DNA of 64,000 nt from NCBI GenBank assembly GCA_013076295.1, contig RQOL01000876.1, positions 2,108,001 to 2,172,000 on the forward strand, given 5' to 3'. The notes under the pieces were generated by a model. The model made no database searches. It saw only the letters and a list, made by a program, of their open reading frames with translations, and was not told the origin of the DNA. The DNA comes from Sanderia malayensis. Taxonomy: Eukaryota; Cnidaria; Scyphozoa; Semaeostomeae; Pelagiidae. The translations under genes and the position numbers were made by a program. Positions 47,147 through 61,600 of the stretch are shown piece by piece (position 1 is the stretch's first letter; each line of letters opens with the position of its first letter).

Positions 47147-49183
47147 TCTGAACAAAAACGTGACTAGGCCTGGGATGAGACGGTAGGGAAAAAATTCCAC
47201 CTAAATTAAATGCATTTATGCTTATTATCAACAAAGAAACGTGACGTCCATTGATACAATGAACCAAAACCGAACCCGCTTCTCTCCAACTAAACACAAC
47301 CGCCCAGGCATCACTTGCACTCAACAATCGTTTCTTTAATTTACAATGGAAATTCCTTCAGGATGGAATTACATATACAGATTCCAGAGAGAATGTCTTT
47401 GAAAGCATATGCATAGTAACACAGGTGATTCTACAAGACCAGCTGGCTTCGACACGAGAGCTCACCAGCTACTATCAGAAGTAAACAAAGGCGTGATTCA
47501 TCTGAAATGAGCTAAGAGCAATTAGTAGTTCGACGCTATCTGACGATTTTATCATTGACTATGGAAGCGTTTTGTCGTGTGCACACATAACTGATAATCA
47601 TTAGAGCTTACGATTACTGCTCCTCGTTTGTGCAAAAGCGGAATATTTGGCATCTGCAGACCGTGAAAGCAGACATGAATTGATAAAGAGAGATCTGCTT
47701 TAGTTTATTGAAGACTATACTGATAAATAGCTCCTAAAAGGAATCTATCGAATCTGATCTAAAGCCGATATTAGGGGGGGGGATAAGGAAGATATCATTA
47801 GACCGTTTAACAAGGGACATTATCTCAAGTGGAATACATTGGCATCATAATATACTGAAAAATGGAGGTGACTAAATAATATTCTGTAGCATCGAAACTT
47901 CATAATCGAGGGCAAATTGTACCCTGTCGCAATTCAAGAGCAAAATAATTAGCTTGAAAGACCAAGAAATTTATTAGATGGTTAAATTTTATATTGATAA
48001 TCCATTGCTAAGAATTCTGCATAGCTAATAAATCATTATCGCTTTACGCGTTGTTTAAGGACAGGGCCTTCATAATCCATGTTCCATTACATGTGGAAAT
48101 TCAACGAATAGATTGGTAGAGCTAGTTTGCATAGCTGCACATTACATTTCCTGCAATGCAAAACATGACTGCATCAATACGAATGCGTTTAGAAATCAAA
48201 TGGTTATGTCCTGATAAATAATCCCAGTCATTAAGTGCGAGACAAGGGGCGTTGTCAGTTTCGTCATGTTGTGAATTTTAATTGCATAGACATTGTAGCT
48301 GCATTCACAGTAATCAATGACAAGAGACCTACCCCAGTCCGCCTCCATTGTGTCAACTAATTACTATCAGGAATGCCTAACATCGATTTCTAATCAAATA
48401 AAACTTGCGTGGGGAAATCGGTGTAGATGCTACGTTAGCTATACACGGGGTTGGTGGAAAGCGAGTTTGGTAGAGCGGACCAGGAAGACTGCACTTGTCT
48501 TATCTGATACTCTATCAAATCAACTAGAAAGAGCGTTATATGACAACACAAAAACACACTGTATACGGTCATTGTATCAACATATTGGGCATGCGTTCAT
48601 ACAACATACTGCAAATTTATTCAATATTGAAGCGAGTTTGCATGGTACAACACACGGATTTTCCAGGTAAGAACATTTGAAGGAGTTACTGTGTAAACTC
48701 AAGTATATTGACATTATATTTATAGCAGTGTGTCACTGATGCATGTATCATAATTTCCACAATTGCAAAATTCACTTCGTACTTGTTCACATGCACCCGC
48801 TCACCGGGCCAGCTCATAAAGAGAGGCTGGCCTCGTATGAATATTCAGTGCTACTCATGGATCAAGTGAAAAGCACAGACCCACAATTCTATGACCTCTT
48901 TCGCAAGGGGACATTGCTATAACAACAAGTCGTGATGAGAAACAAGTTATTAAATATCAAATAAAAAACTATACCAGTTGTGATGGGGACTACAATGTAC
49001 TTTATAAAACATACAAACTTAAATAAAAGAGTTTGTTCCAATGAGGATAAATCGTACGTTGAAGTATTTCAAGGCACAAACAGTGATGCAAAGAGAGGCT
49101 GATGACCTCGGTCTGAAGCAATACATATCGTTGTAGACCGTGCGAACTCACAAAGACACCCAACGGAGCAATAGGACAATTGA

Positions 49184-49423
49184 GGCACTGATAGTATGGT
49201 GCTAACTGGCACTGATAGTATGGTAAAAACTGGCACTGATGGCATGGTACTACCTAGCACTGATAGTATGGTACTAACTGGCACTGATAGTATGGTACAA
49301 ACTGGCACTGATGGCATGGTACTAACTAGCACTGATAGTATGGTACTAACTAGCATTGATAGTATGGTACAAACTGGCACTGATGGCATGGTACTAACTG
49401 GTACTGATAGTATGGTATTAACC
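49184..49423. repeat. 24-bp minisatellite, 10 units, with 72-bp higher-order period
   Basis: The unit is GGCACTGATAGTATGGTACT plus AACT. Units alternate in a three-unit pattern (…GATAGTATGGTACTAACT, …GATAGTATGGTACAAACT, …GATGGCATGGTACTAACT), giving a 72-bp higher-order repeat. The period is a multiple of three, so it stays open on both strands. No gene context. Confidence 0.88.
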
Positions 49424-52400
49424 ACGGGCGCAAATCCAAAATTCAATCAATCGAGATAAAAACAATGTTTGCTTCTGAAACGATTCAAATAGAGTTCTGA
49501 ACGAACATGTGCAGCAACCTCGAGTGTCGGAATCTCGAATCAAAACAACAATCGTTTGTTTATTATCATATTCATAGACTTCACATAAGATCAGGAACGA
49601 TTGAGATGATGAATAGAATAAGATTTATTCAGACAATGAAAGAATTAACCACTCGGGCTTTGGGTTGGAGACTGGCGTGTCTTTTTAATTACAACTCATT
49701 CACAGCAAAGCTGTTTTGAACACGAGGGTGTGATATATGCACTTCTATCAAGCTGCATGTGTGCGATATAGGAATTATTATCAGATAGCTGATATATATG
49801 GCTTCATATGTGTTGGTGTTATCAGTAGCTCGCATCTTGGCAAAGGTGGGATATACATCTCACTCTCATCGCCAAGGCATTGTCTGAGGCACGCGCGCTA
49901 ATGACGAAAACGGAGTTGAAAGCGAGATTTCCTTCTTATCGGGTAAACATATTTTTTTACCTTTTTAAAACGGCTTATCCCGTGCCGACAATTAAACCAA
50001 TTAAATGAAACTCGCTCGAGGAGATTCGATGAAGATTATGCCCCAAATGAGGCGATACAACTGGTTAATAATTCATCGGGCACGTGACACTCGCACTTCG
50101 CATCACGAGCAGACGTCCCATCAAACGCGGATAAGGAAAGCGGAGCGTGCGAGGCGCATGCAACAACAACAACAACCTATTGTCCAGCCCAACCCGCCTA
50201 CCAGCTGTTCCCTTGGAAACAATGAAGACGTCTGTCAACCAGGCTCAAATCGGTGTATTTGTTTGAGGTCAGAATGAAAACCTGAATTTAATGTGCCCGT
50301 AATTTCTTTTTAGAGGTCATAATTGATATTTATCGCGCAGTTGGCTATCAAGTATTTATGAGCGAGGCTTTGGATAATAGATAAGCCATTTTAACTTATC
50401 AATACGCACAGTTTCAATTCAATTTCAATTATCCATCGGCAGTCTCGAAAAGCAACTCGGGTAACAAATGTGCCCATTTGCAATACAGATCCTCAGGATA
50501 GGAAATCAAATTCTGCGACATGGCACAAAGCTATTTCACCACGTCAACCTTCCATCCCCAGGCAAGAAAATTAAAGTCACTTTCTGCAACTCTAGCGTAA
50601 TAGAACGGGGCCGGCAAAGGTCGGTTAAAATGAAAATCTTCCCAAATACATCCGTCCATAACCGTCTGGATATTCAGACAATTTTAAATTAGTTAACAAA
50701 GTTAGTTTAATCGTACCACGCGCGGCTCCAATACAGCATTACCAGACTCATAATATGATAATGATGATCATATTGGAATTGATCAAGCTCGTGTTGATTC
50801 AAGTTTCGCTTAATTGCAGTCCCCAAGCGGTCGGTATAATGACCGCATACCGACTGAAACTGCGTCATGCAATCGGCATAATAGGACGTACTGCTGAGTA
50901 CTGTAAATATCAAGCGTAGTAATGCATTCATCAACCACAAATGCATACCACACAGCTTGCTGGTTCTGTCTGTTATGCATACGTGTATTTTTCAACGAGC
51001 GAATGCGCGAGATTGTTATGCACTGACATAAACACATACTACGTCATTAATTACATTCACTGCGCGAAAAATGTCGGATCCGGTTCAGTTGACTGGGCCG
51101 TGCGACGAATGAAATTCGACTCATTGAAACCGTTTACTTCTACGCGAAATTGTATGCTTGTAGTTAGTGGTGTCAACGTTCTGAGACTGTTTATATGCGG
51201 TGAGTTTTGCCACACATCTTTGTGAAACAATTGTTTGCAATATTGGATGAATAGTGGATGAATTCGCATTTGAAAGACTGTATTTGAGAATTATGGATTG
51301 AGCAGTGGCGAGCAGCAAACAGATATTACATGGAAAAAGTTTGTATGCATGATATATGGTTTGGCACAACACCATGTGAGTATGAAATTGTCTCGCGACG
51401 ATTGAAGGAAGGAAACAAGGAACTGGTCATCTTAAAACAGCTGCGAAAATCGCATAAAGAAACTCGCAAATAATTATCTTGTAATAAAAAATCAATTTTA
51501 CACGACACTGTGTGAAATGGCGAGGCCGAATGTTGATCTGAGGCTGCAGCAATAAATAAGCTCTTCCTTCAACACAACCAGGCTTTTAATCGACCAACAA
51601 TCATAATAGATAGATTGAGTTATAAAACAGGTGACTACGACTTGCCATTGCAGCATCTGGGCATGATGGTGGTTTGAGCCGAAAGGCCTTAGGAAACTTT
51701 CAAACTGATTTCCTATTGAGAAAATGGACAAAAGTTTACGCTAGATATTCCGTTGTGTTTGTGTGCGGCTAGGATCGATTGAAATTCAACGATATAATAG
51801 AATGGGGAACGTTTATTGATGCTGTATAGATGAAATGAGGTCAGATCAGTGGATATGAATGCGTTGCTTTATCAACAAGTTGTGTTCGCACAGTAATCCC
51901 GTTTGTTTCGAGTACAAAAAATACTGATACTTCGTGATTTTCAAGCAGACAGCTGGCCTAGTAGAACCATCAGAGGAGCTTTAGAGATAAATATATTCCA
52001 GTGCGTGAATAATTAATACGGCGAGAGTGTTTCGGGCTCGTTGTTGTGTGCGGCGAACAATAGCTCAAATGTACGGTACTTCTACCCAGCGCACTAGTTC
52101 GCGTGGTGCAGAAGCAAACAGCACTCGTACACACACACATCCACATACATTGTACGATTATCATTTATCAGTACTTCAACTTGGTGTATAAACAAAATAA
52201 CGTCTGGAAAAACAATTGGTGGTTGCTCGTTCAGAACTCTGTTCAGCCCATTCGACAACACCGTACATATATACGGATAAATCAAAATTAACATGAGTGA
52301 TTCGCAGAATTCAGAGAGAAACTCGTGGAGTAACTGTTGTAAAATGCTCAGGTCGTCGGTGATGATGATGATTATTATTACTACGATGCAGGAATTGCGA

Positions 52401-52607
52401 TTAAAATGCATGTTTTTCTTGAAACCAGGGGGAGACCATGTGGCGGGGAGAGCAGAGGACGAAATCAGACGAAAACGTGTAGCCGCGCAACCGGTCAAGC
52501 GACAAGATTGCCAACAAGCATTATCATTATCAAACGGTGTTCGCAGACGATCAACCACACGAGCGTACTACTGCAATAGTTGCCTCGTTGGGAGCCTGAA
52601 TACAACA

Positions 52608-55600
52608 ATGACAAAATTACTAATGCTATCGTGGATAATTGCCGTGATAATTGCTCAGTCGGCAGTGAAAGCGGAATCATCTTCGACTGCACATTCTTCA
52701 TCAACCAAAGCATCTTCACCAGAAGAAGAGGATGATCTGGATATGACGTTCGCTAGGAATACAGTGATCGAATTAAAACTGAATTCTCGACTGGTAGAAG
52801 TATCGTCAAAACCAGGCCAACAAGATACAAGGATAACATTGCTCTTCAAAACGACTCAACCATCCGCCACGATGTTCGTAGCTAGTGGACTTAATGGTGA
52901 TTTTATATTTATCGAAATGGTACGAGGAAAACCTAGGTAAGAGATATCATTACATAATTACACACAATCCACACATGCAGTTCGTTTTGCGTTCACCGAT
53001 TTAAAAGTGTTGAGTATTGATCATCATTTATGCATGTAATGTCCTTCGCAAGCATAGCGAGAGTTTAACCTCAGGTTAACAAGAATCGATCTGCATGTAC
53101 ATATGTGTTTGTTTCCGAAACATATATTGCATAGTCATACCATAAATGCTTGATATAACTTACTAGTGTTTGGTACGGTGCACAAAATTATCATTTGATG
53201 CCAGTCATGGTGAGGAAAGAAAACTTTACTATTCGATTAAAAAAATATAAGTTTTACTCCATGGATTTGATCGATATTCAACTTCGTAAGACTAGCTTTA
53301 AAATTTAGTGATTTTAAGGTTGATTTGAAATTAAAACAAATTCGATTTTGAAAGACTATATTATGGGACGAAAACAAAATAATTCGAATAATTGGTCCAA
53401 ACAATTCGAAAACGCAATTTGAAAACGTTTAGATAATTTTTAAAAACAGAGTTATAAGAATCAACAAAATTTCTATCGGCCACTGTATTGGCAAAAATCG
53501 TTTTGAACAGTGGTGTGGGAATATTTTAGCTTTAGAAAATGAGAAGTAGATAAAACATGGCAATGTTTGCACTTTATCTCATATTTATTATTTAAAACAA
53601 CTTCACGATAAAGCAGATAAATCTAGATAGGGTCGAACAGGACATAAAAGAAATCGTCAGGTAAATTAAATAATAAAATATACGGAAAGGAATAATCCAA
53701 TCAGTGATTTAAATGGATGAAGCTTAAGAATCAAGGTAAATGATCAATATAAGGAATAGGGTGTGCGAGAGCATGGCATGAATTTTGACATACATGAAAA
53801 CTTCACCATGGAATCAGGGTCTTTATCAAGCGCGGTATTATTGACTTATCTAACAACCGTGGACTAGGATATTCTATCAATCGGCCATATTTTCAATAGA
53901 GGAATATTACAAGATACACAACCAGCACGTGTCGAACAAATAATCAACTTAAACACAGATTTCGAGGTTCTTTAATCTAGCTCTCTTACAGAGACGATAA
54001 GCATAGTTCAGATGCGCTACGGATTTATTAAATGCAATATTGTTACGGTGACGCACAGATCCCAATACGAGGCTTGCGCGCGAGCAAAGATCTGAGTATT
54101 ATACTCGCGGATTAGGAAACGCCGCCCATTTAAACGCTTTTTCAACAACGCCAGGCCAACACACGCTGGTATAGAATTCGATGCAATACGGTAATTTCTC
54201 TTGGACCAACTGATAATGAAAAACAAACGTTGAACGAGAAATGGTTGATTTGAAATAAAGATTGATTTTGTTAAGATGATAAAAGTGGGAGCTTCAAAAC
54301 CAAAACCAAAATCACTGAAAGCTTCATCATTGAGAAAAAAAATCGAAAATGTATTCCTTAAAATGCTATACGTTGGTCATGACATACACAAAAAAGTGGT
54401 CAATGTCAGAGTTGTGGGATATCGTGACCGTACCATTCTACCCTGCTTAATAAACCTCTAATCTAATTACCATGTCAATGCTAATTTGATATGTGCAATC
54501 AAAACTTTTGGGTTCATTTGCATCAATCAACCATTTTTAAATGATATATTTTACCCATATCGTTACCCATATTTTACCCGATATATTTCTCCCACATATC
54601 GTTCAAAGATATAAATGACGACTTATTGGTCCTAATACTTAGCTACATGGCACATACAACTTCACTGAATTATATCCGAGTGATCCCAGCGTTGAAACTA
54701 CACCACTCACTTTCGCCTATTAGCACAATAGCAATGGCCTGCATGTCTCAAAATGGCTTATGTTATACCTCGGCGACTATGATTCGAGCTATTTTGAGCT
54801 CTGTTTGTATTGCCTAACTTGAAACATTGAACATACCAGTTGTACACTGTGAACACACTTGATAACACGTCCAGTTCATTAATACGCCATTGTCTCGTGA
54901 AATCGTTATCTTTGTGAAACGTGCGACAAACCTGCTTTTATCGATACCCATTCAAGACCAACTCTCGTGTTTTTGCGTGTTTTCAGGGTAACGTGTCAGG
55001 GCTATTTGCAGCCAGTGCAAATTTCTTCACACGCAGAAATTTGCAGTTGCTTTTATGCTTGGATGTTTCTACACCATTTCGTTGGCGCGATTAAACCATT
55101 TGCTATAAAACGCGGGCTATTTGCTTCAGTGTGGGTGGGCGTGATGTGCTTCAAAAATAGCTACACTCTTGCATGCGGGGGATATTTAAAACAAGAACAG
55201 AATTCTTATGCTAATGATGATAGATAATAGAGAATCATGCCTCGCCCTGGGGCAAAAAACTTCATACGACGCACATTGAAAGAAACATGCAGTTGCATTC
55301 GAAGAATTGACGCAAATCCCATCTCTGGGCTATTCATGAAAACGAGGCTACGGCGTGGACTCATTTGAAATAGAGACACCTGCATTTACGGACTAGCACA
55401 ATTAAGATAAGTTCAAAACGGATCGATTTCTTCCGCACATGTTAAGCAAGAACGCGCACATTGTCTCAGTATGATACTCTCGTGTATTGTCCAAGCCACC
55501 ACTAAACTCGGATACGCCTTTCTTAGGCCACACATAACTGATCTCTTCAAAACAGCAGTATTTCATGACATTTTGACGACACTTGCAAGGACGATTTCGA

Positions 55601-58600
55601 CTATTCATCTTGGCGTAAGCCTTAGCTACCGATTCTAATCTAACATCGTATCAATAACAACTTGAATGAAAACGATGTATAAAGCTGCTTTGTGTAGAAA
55701 ACTGTTTTAAAACGGTGTTGTACACAAAGCCTTAAGGTGGTCTTGTCTGAATAACCTAAGGCACGCAATTGTGTGCTCTTCAGCGCATTGAATAGTAGAA
55801 ATAATGTTTTTCATGACCATCTATGACCCTAATTTGCATTTGGTTTCTGTGTTTTTGTATTGAATACGACAAACAAGCTATACAGATCAGGACAGTGATA
55901 AGTTGAACAAGCCGAAAAGTCTGATTTTCCCACGGTGGTATCCAATTCAAGTTGGAAATTTACTGTTTCGTACAACTTGGTATTCATGGCCAAACTTTCA
56001 CTCCCATCTGGGCTCATTAGCAAAACTATTACTCATGTTTCCGTATTTGATCAAGCCACATGTAAACGAATGAAGGAAATATTGCCAAAACAACGCGACA
56101 TTTGTTATACATAGTGAGAAGCAGATATGCAGGTCATATTCGAAACATCCAGCAGTTGTGATTTCACCTCTCCCAGAGTTCAACTCTCTCGCTGCCCACC
56201 ATCAAATGAACCCATTAGAGCATCCCCCATTGCTAAAACATTTGAAACATTTTTATCCTAAGCAAAGCATAAATGCCTTCCGAGTGGCATTAGCACTTAA
56301 AGGAATACCATTTGTTGTATCAAGGACATGTAATGTCACTTGAATCTGATTTTATCTTAATAGAAATTGGATAGAATTTTAATCCAATTATATGACCTGC
56401 GCCAAAAGATCAATAAAAACAAACAAAACACGGATCAGGCCAGCATTGAAATGAAAAAAAGCAAGCAGAAAATAGTGCAATTTTGAACGGACTGGTAAAA
56501 TGCAAGGTTGTGTGATGTCTGCTTCCTTCAAGGAAATGACTTTCAATACAACTAAACTGGGCTCATGAGAACAGTATGCCGCGGAATTTAACCTTTTATA
56601 ATTGGTTACTTCAGTTTGTTGTTTCGGGCAGGGTAGCAGCTGATAATACGCTTATACGAACTGCTGGATTTTTCGCGCGCAAATACACAGGCCTAATTAT
56701 CTATTAAATTTAATAAGATAATTTAATAGACAAGAAAGGGATGTATATTATCTTAATACGTTAAGTCTCTACAAACGGGGGGTGGGGGGAATCGGGCCCT
56801 TGACAACACCGTCTTTACCCTGCCACCCTAATTTCACGATGTTTTGAGGTCGTATTAGGAGGCAAGGATATCTTGACCATGGAGTTAAATTTTGGCCATG
56901 TTCAAACAGCCTGGGCCACATCAACATTGAGGTCAACGATGCCAAATCGCAAAAAATCAAAGCGCTACTTCTCGGCACACAAATTCCGGGGTTCAATTAA
57001 GCAATTATACCAGAGCGTACGATGCTGGTTCTAATCAGCCTTAATTAGTAGACCAGGAGCGTTTTTCTAGAAAATTCGCAAAATAGCATGTCAGTTACGT
57101 TGCGACACGAACAAAACCTTTCCGATCACTTGAATTTGCGCACAATGCCAGAGAATCTCTCCAGCCGTGAGCTCGCGCAAGCGCAAGAATCCAATTGCCA
57201 TTACAAGCATCAACAAAGTCAGAAAGAAAACAGCTGTTGCCCATTGTTGACCAACTGTGCGGTGCCGGTAGAAACGGAGGCTATTTGAATAGGGCAGAGG
57301 TATTTCTGTTTTGGAAACTAATCCAAATGTTCATCAGGAAGGAATGCAACTACCTCAATACAGTAAGGGGTGCATTTTCTGAATTTCTGAAATCAAGCAG
57401 AATAATAGGATTGCTCGCTGATTTCATCCAACATTTTCGTATTAATATTACCGTAATGCTTCGAATAAACGCCTCTCTCTTTTAAACGCCCCCTCGAATA
57501 GACACCCCCTAAAGTATACAAAATAATAAACGCCCCGGGCGTTTAAATGGAGCATTACGGTATACGTTGAGCTTGGAAAGTGGCTAATGAGTTTATCGAC
57601 AGGCGATCCATGCCACGTCTTGTTAATGATAGGCCTTCTCAGACTGCTTGAGATTAGCTTTGAAAACCAAGCATTAATTATATAATCTTCGCCTTGCTAA
57701 TAGCATAACGTGTTAGAAAGCTTACGTTCAGCCATCAGCACCTCATGTGAAGGCAAAAAGGCATGGTAATTGGATGATAAAGGCATGATTGGATTATGCA
57801 ATGGGATTGGGGTCAAACGAGAAATACCAAAACAATGCCCAGCAACCATGTGCTTGAAGATCTCTTAAGCCAAGGTTCGGTGTCAAATCATCCGGGGGTC
57901 TTTTTGAACCACTGTGTAGAAACTCTGATCATGGTTAAACCGGTTAATGCACTACGGTAAACACCCGCATAAAAGAACCAATAAAAACGCCCGGGCTGAT
58001 ATTCTGCTGAAGACAATGGAGGAAACAATAAGCTATTGTAGTAAAACAATGGGCAATGTATTAAAAAGAATACTAGGCATGCGAATTCAGTGTCCATGAA
58101 AATAATATTTGAAGCCTAAATTGGCTGAACTTACGAACGAGGCTAGATAACCTCAAGTTCAAGTTTAAGATTCGAGGCTAGCAAAGCATAAAGTTGAGTA
58201 TTCGGAGCTTGATAATGCCACGAGTGTTGGAATTGAGCCTCGATTCCACAAAAGTTGCCAATATGTGGCCTGGGCACAAGCTAGGCTAGCGATAAATTGT
58301 AGAATACTCTACGTTAAATTTTCATGGAACAACTCCATATAAAACTTTGTATTACTATGTTTAATGATTCCAGTGCAGTGCAAGCCACAAGCGGCAGTGA
58401 TCAAACCGATGAAGATGCTATGAAAATAAGGCAATGAAAAAGCACCGAATCAAAATAGCTCAATATATAAATCCCGAAAAATTAAAGTTAGAACTGGTAA
58501 TTTCCAATTACTGCTCTGAATCCCATTCAAGAACATGATAAAGCCGCAGTTAAAAACTTTGGAAGCAAATTTAGATTGAAGACCAACGTAAACTGTGATG

Positions 58601-61600
58601 AATAATTTAGTGAGAAAATCATTCAGAATGGAAAAAAATTGCATTCTGTAATTGTTATTTCAGATCAGATAATAATCACGACTTATATTTACGAAAACAG
58701 TTGTCAGATATTTCTATATCATAAGATAACCCATAACCGAACTTCATTACAAAAGCCAGGCCAATACAATTGAGTCACGGAATCTTTGTCAACCGTTTGT
58801 GACAAAATCTCAACTTAGTTTTTCAAACAGGATATCATTAAGAGCAGATCATTCCTTCAAACATTTGCATCATGAATGTCAGAACAAGGGAGCATCAAAG
58901 GTGAAGACCCCTGTACCCCAGAAAACAAACAAAAGTTATAATTATAGCTTCCCCTCTCTACCCATGTGCCCCAAAATTTTAAAATTCTTTCGACGCCCAA
59001 ATTATCTCATACGAACATGATCAGTGATCAAATAAATGAAAGCAAATTTTGTTGTCTTCAAGTGCCCCCGAGTCGTGAAAACACAACAGCATCACGTATA
59101 TCATTGCAATCACGCTATAGCAAGATAAGGAACAAATTAATTTCAATATTGAAGTTGTCTTTGATTAAACAACAAAGTAATGAAACCACAATGTTGATGT
59201 TTTCTCGTTTTTTATTTTCGTAAATCACACAATTCTATTACGTGCCAGAGACAGAAGATGCATGGCGGAAAAGACTTCTGTCTAGATCGAGTGAGAACAT
59301 TTCCAAGCTGCATTGTCTTGTAAAAGCAACATGGCATTGAAAAATAATGTCTTGTTTATAAGCAGTGATGTGTGCGTAGCTATGGCAAATGAAATGATAG
59401 TGCAAAGAGTATAGAATCAATTCAAATAATTTGTATGGTCAAGAGCACAACACTAACTAATCAGTAAAATGGGTGGGATACTCATGTTGTGTTATCATAA
59501 ACACAACACACGAAATCTGTTTCGTAGCAGAGCAACAAAAACCGCTCAATCAAGTTTATTTTACGACCATTAAACTCGATTTAGACATCCAGACAATCCA
59601 CCAAAGCAAAATAATGAAAACAATTACCGTATATCAACAAACTTACTACACGACCGAATGGTATTATAATTTATTGGACTTGAGAATGGAAGTTTTGTTT
59701 CTGCTGTTTTGCAGTAGTTGCAAAACGATGTGCCTACCATCATAACTCTGCCTCCTTTTGAGACAGCCTCGTTTCGGTTCATTTTAAAATTCAGAGCGAC
59801 AGAAAAAATAGTACAGTCAAAACAAATTTACTTAGCCGAGCAAGCACAAAAAATGAAGATGTTGACTTACTTGCGATAGATCACATGCTGCCAATGTAGC
59901 CGTGGTAGTGACGTATTCGCGTGCCAGTCCTCACGTGTTATTCAACTTCTTGATGATTTATGTACAGGTCTGTATGAATAGAAACATGTGCAGATTAGTA
60001 CGAAGTGAATGCCTCATCACATTTTACGTAATCCGCCATTCACTGTAAGCCTGGGCTTGCAGGAAACCATGAGCCGCCGTAATGACCAAAGTTTCCGTGC
60101 ATAGCTGTAACATTTACGCTGAATATTGTAGATTAAAGTTATCAACTTTAATTGCGGTTTAATGATCTATGATATAGCTATAGTGCACACTTCTACTGAC
60201 ATTACAAGACCCATTTAAGAGGCTTAGCTTTTAAACGAATAAGTTTGTTACCAGTAAGCCTAAACGCTAACTTTAAGCTGTTATATCATGGTTAATAGAA
60301 AGAAAGGAATACAGCGATCCTTCTATTGACCAAGACTCTACTACTGCTACTATGACTCTATTACTACTCTTCTACTACTATGCTGGACAATGATCATTGC
60401 AAGCGAACCAGGTTTCAAATATTAATTTGATTAGTCAATGCCGTAGCTTTTGACACGCATTCTGTTTTGTTTCAGAATCGTTTTGGGTGGAAAAGAAGGC
60501 GAATCATCTCGGCAAATTATTCATCACGATATTCTTCTTCAAGACAACCTCTGCGATAACGAATGGCATCAATTAGAACTACATGTACTGCAAGACTTCA
60601 CGCACGCCAGGGTGGATACATTGGCTCGCTCTGAGTTACGAACTGTAAAGAGATTGCAGATTGATCGAAGGATTGTCCTCGGTGGCTTAGGCCAGCAAGA
60701 AGCGAGTTATCTCAACGTCTCGGTTTCAAAGCGAAACTACACGGGGTGTCTGAGTTATGTCATGTTCAACGGAATAGATGTTCTACAAACGCTGAAGAAA
60801 ACTCACAGTGAGCTGGACTGGGCTTGCCAAACGACCGATAAAGACGATTTGATCAACTTCGATCAGAAAGGATCGAACATTCAGATCCGTAATCCGATTA
60901 ACACGGATTTGAAATTCGGATTATGGTTTAGAACGTATCACAAATGCGGAGTATTGGCTACTAATATCGGTTTACCATCAATTGGTACACGATTTCTGCT
61001 TTATTTCCAAAACAACGTTCTCAAACTGCGCCTGAATGGTAGGATGGTTATTAGCATAGCATCAGAAAGTGCAATAGACTTTGGGTCTTGGCATAAAATC
61101 GAAATAGCAGTAACAAATCGTTCAGCAATACTAATATTTGATAAGCGCACGAAAGTATACAGATTCATGCGATTACGAAGTGCGGATCTGGGCGATACAA
61201 TATCGATTGGTAATCGGATAGGCAACGTGCCTAACTTCATGGGATGGATCCGGAATCTGAAAATGGATGGCAATGGATTGACATATCGGAATGCATCGAT
61301 GATTAAGGATGTGAGTATTGGAGTATACAGGATGGTTGATCGATGTTACCCAAACCCATGCAATAACAATGGCGTTTGCGTTCAGAATGAAAATGGATCG
61401 CATTGCGATTGTACTAATACAGGCTACACTGGAAACAGATGCCTGCAAAAGGATTACAAACGCACGTGTGCAGAGTATTACAAAAGTGGAAGGACGAGAA
61501 GCGGAAATTACGTCATCAAGCCTGGATCTATCCCATTCAATGTGTTCTGCAATATGGACCAAGCGCAAGGTCCGACCACCATTGTTCAGCATGCGTCGAA

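Larger units (their letters stand above)
44214..52607. other. Gene-poor region between TRPA copy 2 and the CNTNAP-like gene
   Basis: About 8.4 kb with no exon, RNA gene or complete mobile element I can support. It contains short simple repeats, two minisatellites listed separately, and a G-run near 47775. Open frames such as 50005-50277 and 48317-48670 lack family resemblance and I do not call them genes. Regulatory DNA for the downstream receptor gene could lie here, but nothing specific is visible. Confidence 0.5.

Noticed and set aside
49069..49459. Open frames encoding Thr/Ser/Val repeat peptides
   Set aside because: Explained by the 24-bp minisatellite; no start context, domain or splice support.
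50005..50277. 90-codon frame with a Gln run and a basic region
   Set aside because: No recognisable family and nothing links it to a neighbour; could be chance.
52293..52607. N-terminal extension of the CNTNAP-like protein
   Set aside because: The frame is open, but the residues are not family-like and would bury the signal peptide that starts at 52608; more likely 5' leader.
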